63,513 nt of DNA from an uncultured Oscillospiraceae bacterium (GTDB taxonomy: Bacteria > Bacillota > Clostridia > Oscillospirales > Ruminococcaceae), in the NCBI GenBank assembly GCA_934539585.1, contig CAKTCT010000014.1, positions 1-63,513 of the forward strand, written 5' to 3'. Position 1 is the first letter of the stretch. Every line of letters begins with the position of its first letter. Below are positions 60,251 through 63,513 of this stretch, one piece after another. Under the pieces are notes generated by a model, which saw nothing but the letters and a program-made list of their open reading frames with translations, searched no databases and was not told where the DNA came from. Made by a program: the position numbers and the translations under genes.

Positions 60251-61525
60251 ATGACCTATGCGGAAGCCCTTGCCTACGTCCATTCCCTGAAACGGTTCGG
60301 GGCGGCCCCAGGCCTTGACCGGATGCGGCTCCTGATGGACCGCCTGGGCAATCCCCAGGACCGGCTGGCCTTTGTCCACATCGCCGGGACCAACGGCAAG
60401 GGCTCCTGCACGGCCATGACCGCCCGGGCCCTTCAGACCGCCGGGTACCGCACCGGAATGTACATTTCGCCTTATGTGGTGGAGTTCCGGGAGCGGTTCC
60501 AGATCAACGGCCAATGGATTCCGGAGGGGGACTTCATCCGTCTGCTGGAGCAGGTCCGGAAGAAAATCCAGGCCCTGGAAGAACAAGGCGTCCTCATCAC
60601 CGAATTCGAGTGCAACACCGCCCTGGCCTTCCTCTGGTTCGCCGAAGAAGCCTGCGACGTCGTGGCCCTGGAAGTGGGCCTGGGCGGGCGGTTCGACGCC
60701 ACCAACGTCATTTCCTGCCCCCTGGTCTCGGTGATCATGGCCATCGGCCTGGACCACACCGCCATTCTGGGGGATACCGTGGAGAAGATCGCCTTCGAAA
60801 AGGCCGGGATCATCAAGGGCGGCTCCACCGTCCTCTATCCGGTCCAGGAGCCGGAGGCCCTGGCGGCCGTCATGGAAAAATGCGCGGAGACCGGCTCCAC
60901 CCTGATTTTTCCCAACGCCGGAGCGGTCGAAATCCTTTCCTCCGACAGCGAAGGCTCCGATTTCCGCTGGAACGGAGAGACCTACCGGGTAGGACTGGCC
61001 GGAAAGCACCAGGTTTATAATGCCGTAACGGTGCTGGAAGCCCTCCGGGCTATTTCCGGACGGTTTCCGGTATCCTTGCGGGACGCAAAGCGGGCCCTGA
61101 TGGAGGTCCGGTTCCCGGCCCGGTTCGAAATTCTCCGGAAAAAGCCTCTGACAGTCCTGGACGGGGCCCACAATCCCCAGGGAATCGCCGTACTGGCCGA
61201 GACCTTGCGGCTCCTGCCCAACCACCCACGGGTCGGCGTCATGGGGATGCTGGCAGACAAGGACTGGCGTCACGGAGCCCGAACTCTGGCCGCCTGCTTT
61301 GACGCGGTGATCACGCTGCCGGTGGAAAATCCCCGGACCGCCTCCGCCCGGGACCTGGCCGAGGCGGCAGGGGCGGCCTGCTCCGACGTCCGGACAGCCG
61401 CCGGGCCGGAAGAAGCGCTGGCGGAAGCCGCGGCCCTGGCCGGGGAGGAAGGGCTCGTCTGCATCGCAGGCTCCCTTTACCTGGCCGGGGAAATGCGGCC
61501 CTTGCTGCAAATCGCCGCAGAATAA
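60251..61525 (+). CDS. folC: Folylpolyglutamate/dihydrofolate synthase FolC
   Basis: The 424-residue ligase has the P-loop GTNGKGS at 46-52, the ISPYVVEFRERFQING segment near 76-91, EVGLGGRFDATN near 140-151, and the C-terminal LDGAHNPQG motif near 303-311. It adds glutamate to folates, keeping them in the cell. It follows valS by 24 bp, with AAGGAGG upstream, the common valS-folC pairing of Firmicutes. Confidence 0.95.
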   Translation: MTYAEALAYVHSLKRFGAAPGLDRMRLLMDRLGNPQDRLAFVHIAGTNGKGSCTAMTARALQTAGYRTGMYISPYVVEFRERFQINGQWIPEGDFIRLLEQVRKKIQALEEQGVLITEFECNTALAFLWFAEEACDVVALEVGLGGRFDATNVISCPLVSVIMAIGLDHTAILGDTVEKIAFEKAGIIKGGSTVLYPVQEPEALAAVMEKCAETGSTLIFPNAGAVEILSSDSEGSDFRWNGETYRVGLAGKHQVYNAVTVLEALRAISGRFPVSLRDAKRALMEVRFPARFEILRKKPLTVLDGAHNPQGIAVLAETLRLLPNHPRVGVMGMLADKDWRHGARTLAACFDAVITLPVENPRTASARDLAEAAGAACSDVRTAAGPEEALAEAAALAGEEGLVCIAGSLYLAGEMRPLLQIAAE

Positions 61526-61542
61526 GATCGGGAGGTGGGAAC

Positions 61543-63414
61543 GTGAAACGCCTTTTCGGAGAGAACCTCCGGCTTTTTCAGCACGGCTGGGGCTTTTTCC
61601 AGTTTGAGCTGCTCTATAAGCTCATCGGAGCCGCCGCCGTGACTCCGGCGGTGCTGGTGATTTTCCGGCTGTCCATCCGGGCGGCAGGGCTTTCCTACCT
61701 GACCAACGACAATCTGGGGCTTTACCTTCGAAATCCGGTGGCTGCGGTGGGAACCGTGGCCATCCTTTTTATCCTGGCCTACTACGTCCTGGTGGAAATG
61801 GCGGCTATGGCCCTGCACTTCCACCTGAAACGCAAGGGCAAGTTCCGCCGCCCCGTGGAGCTTCTGGCCTCGGGGCTCCGCTGCGCCGGACGGGTGTTCC
61901 GGCCCCGGAACCTGCTGATGACGCCCTTCCTGGTGCTGATCATCCCCCTGACCAACTTCGCCCTGGTGTCCGGCTACCTGTCCACTATCCGCATCCCGGA
62001 GTTCATCTTCCGCTACATCGCCCACCGGAAGGCGCTGTTTCTCTGCTGCCTGGGGGTGCTGGCGGCGTTTTTCGTTCTGACGGTGCGGTGGGTGTTCAGC
62101 ATCCATTATTTCGTCCTGGAAAAGAAGCCCTTCCGGCAGGCCTGCAAAGCCAGCGCCCGGCTCATCCGGGGACACGCTTTTTCCACCATGGGCCGCATCC
62201 TTCTCTGGGGAGGAGCCGTCCACGGCGGCCTGCTGCTGCTTTACCTGCTGTTTCTCACCGCCGCTTACCTGGTTTCCCGGACCTTTGCGCCGGGGACCAT
62301 GGGGATGACGGTGTTCCTGGAGATTTTCCACTGGATCAACCTTCTGGTGCTGCTCCTGGGCTCCTGCCTGACCATTCCTATCGCCTTTATCGCCGTCAGT
62401 GGCGAGTTTTACCGCCTGAAGGAGGAAAAAGGGGAGCCCATCCCGTCCCTCCGGGCCCTGGGCGTCGCTACCCGGACGGATAATCTGTCCCGGAAATGGA
62501 AGCTGGGCGCGTCGGCGCTGCTGATCGTCTCCGTCATGAGCGTCAGCTACATCCTGCCGGAGGTGGAAAGCGGCCGGTTCGGCACCTTCGAGGTCCTGCA
62601 GACGCCCCGGATCACCGCCCATCGGGGAGATTCCTCCCGGGCTCCGGAAAACACCCTGGCCGCCTTTCAGGCAGCCCTGGACAATCAGGCGGACTGCATC
62701 GAGCTGGACGTCCAGCAGCTGGCCGACGGGACGCTGATCGTCCTCCACGACAGCAGCTTCCGCCGGACCGCCGGAGTCAGCCGCAGCGTCTGGGAGGTGG
62801 GCTGGAATGAGGTGCAGACCTACGGCGCCGGCAGCTGGTATTCCCCGGAGTTCGCCGGAGAAAAGGTTCCCACCCTGGCCCAGGTCCTGGAGCTGACCGA
62901 CGGAAAGCCGGTGTTTCTGAACATCGAGCTGAAATCCACCGGCCGGGAGCCCAACCTGGAAGAAGCCGTCGTGGACCTGATCCGGGACTTCCGCCGGGAG
63001 ACCCAGTGCGTCGTCACCTCCCAGCAGTACAGCGTCCTGCGGAAGGTCAAAGCCCTGGCCCCGGATCTGCAAACCGGCTACATCCTGTCCGTGGCCTACG
63101 GTCGGTTCTACGACATGGAGGACGTGGACATTTTCAGCGTCCGGGCGGACTTTGTCACCAACGCCATGGTCCGGGAGCTCCACAACCGCGGCAAGCTCCT
63201 CTACGCCTGGACCGTCAACGACGCCGACCGCATCCGGGAGCTCAACGAAATGCGGGTGGACGACCTGATCACCGACGACCCTCGCATGGCCCGGGCGGTG
63301 CTTTCCGCCGAAAACACCGGCCAGACCTATCTGGACCTGTTCCGAAGGCTGTTCCGGAACACCGCCTTCTCCACCACGACCCGGAATTTCTGGAAAGCCG
63401 CCTTTGGAAAATAA
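61543..63414 (+). CDS. Glycerophosphodiester phosphodiesterase with membrane domain
   Basis: The 623-residue protein has an N-terminal membrane region of about eight helices (1-330) and a C-terminal GDPD barrel starting at ITAHRGDSSRAPENT (about 354-368), with IELDVQQLADG and VLHDSSFRRT following; catalytic His/Arg/Asp/Glu are present. The barrel would hydrolyse glycerophosphodiesters or modify teichoic acid outside. GTG start after GGGAGG. The last ~100 bp of the window show no gene. Confidence 0.9.
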   Translation: MKRLFGENLRLFQHGWGFFQFELLYKLIGAAAVTPAVLVIFRLSIRAAGLSYLTNDNLGLYLRNPVAAVGTVAILFILAYYVLVEMAAMALHFHLKRKGKFRRPVELLASGLRCAGRVFRPRNLLMTPFLVLIIPLTNFALVSGYLSTIRIPEFIFRYIAHRKALFLCCLGVLAAFFVLTVRWVFSIHYFVLEKKPFRQACKASARLIRGHAFSTMGRILLWGGAVHGGLLLLYLLFLTAAYLVSRTFAPGTMGMTVFLEIFHWINLLVLLLGSCLTIPIAFIAVSGEFYRLKEEKGEPIPSLRALGVATRTDNLSRKWKLGASALLIVSVMSVSYILPEVESGRFGTFEVLQTPRITAHRGDSSRAPENTLAAFQAALDNQADCIELDVQQLADGTLIVLHDSSFRRTAGVSRSVWEVGWNEVQTYGAGSWYSPEFAGEKVPTLAQVLELTDGKPVFLNIELKSTGREPNLEEAVVDLIRDFRRETQCVVTSQQYSVLRKVKALAPDLQTGYILSVAYGRFYDMEDVDIFSVRADFVTNAMVRELHNRGKLLYAWTVNDADRIRELNEMRVDDLITDDPRMARAVLSAENTGQTYLDLFRRLFRNTAFSTTTRNFWKAAFGK

Positions 63415-63513
63415 GAAGCCCCCGCGTCCCTGGATTGGGGACCGTCCCCCGTTTAGCAGACAAATAAAAAAGCCTCCGGTCGCAGAATAGCGACGAATTA
63501 CACGGCCTTGCTC

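Noticed and set aside
59084..61510. Long minus-strand frame (808 codons) across valS and folC
   Set aside because: Antisense to two clear housekeeping genes.
63415..63513. Possible next gene at the right edge
   Set aside because: Only ~100 bp remain, with a short GGGGAC/TCCCC-type palindrome but no start, stop or domain that can be supported.

Overview
The window looks like chromosomal DNA of a strictly anaerobic, fairly GC-rich Firmicute, most likely a Clostridia gut lineage of the Oscillospirales type (inference from gene content, not from a search). The signs are strong GGAGG ribosome sites, near-consensus TTGACA/TATAAT promoters with 17-bp spacers, a T-box, a purine riboswitch, an oxygen-sensitive class III ribonucleotide reductase, ECF vitamin transporters (bioY and an EcfAA'T module), a SigH-like sigma factor, RqcH/NFACT, and carbohydrate enzymes such as GH27 and GH78. 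Almost all of it is ordinary chromosome; only the first ~0.4 kb looks like the edge of a mobile element, a truncated serine-recombinase fragment next to tRNA-Pro.

Layout. 0-7 kb: recombinase remnant, tRNA-Pro(GGG), a permease/HD pair, a GH27 alpha-galactosidase with a coupled zinc-ribbon protein, an SPFH protein, a guanine-type riboswitch with no gene behind it, a SigH-like sigma factor and zinc-ribbon proteins, plus two tRNA-like sequences. 7-12 kb: bioY under an apparent BirA operator, and the nrdD / small NrdD-like / nrdG operon with an NrdR-box-like site. 11.7-20.9 kb: one long run of housekeeping genes, ruvC-ruvA-ruvB, an rRNA-type methyltransferase, ecfA1-ecfA2-ecfT, truA, a DUF5711-like protein, cvpA-like and pgsA. 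20.9-31.6 kb: a ClpE/ClpC-like unfoldase, a ~480-bp hairpin-array repeat, DegV, thioredoxin, a split TauE/SafE pair, a pyrophosphatase-like/Nudix fusion, an autoregulated PadR-DUF2812 pair and a GH78 rhamnosidase.

31.6-47 kb is accessory in character: an FAD oxidoreductase divergent from a PocR-AraC regulator, a CNNM/CBS protein, ThuA-like, M24 peptidase and UroD/MtaA-like proteins, a CofE-like protein, an unknown protein, a second inverted copy of the repeat, a BlaI-BlaR1 pair whose sensor is not penicillin-binding, a solo hairpin of the same repeat family, an aldose epimerase, a second DegV, a PAP2-like membrane protein and TetR. 47-63.5 kb: tRNA-Thr(GGT); a dense operon (ThyX-like protein, tmk, DUF2156, GNAT, a stand-alone FakA C-terminal-like domain, DJ-1, 5-FTHF cyclo-ligase, mltG); a U32 peptidase; and a T-box-controlled unit with rqcH, valS, folC and a membrane GDPD protein.

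The most interesting features are the modular hairpin-array repeat (two full copies in opposite orientation and one solo hairpin, with stems that differ between copies but stay base-paired), the riboswitch without a downstream gene, the pyrophosphatase-like/Nudix fusion, the divergent ThyX-like protein beside tmk, and the two tRNA-like sequences.
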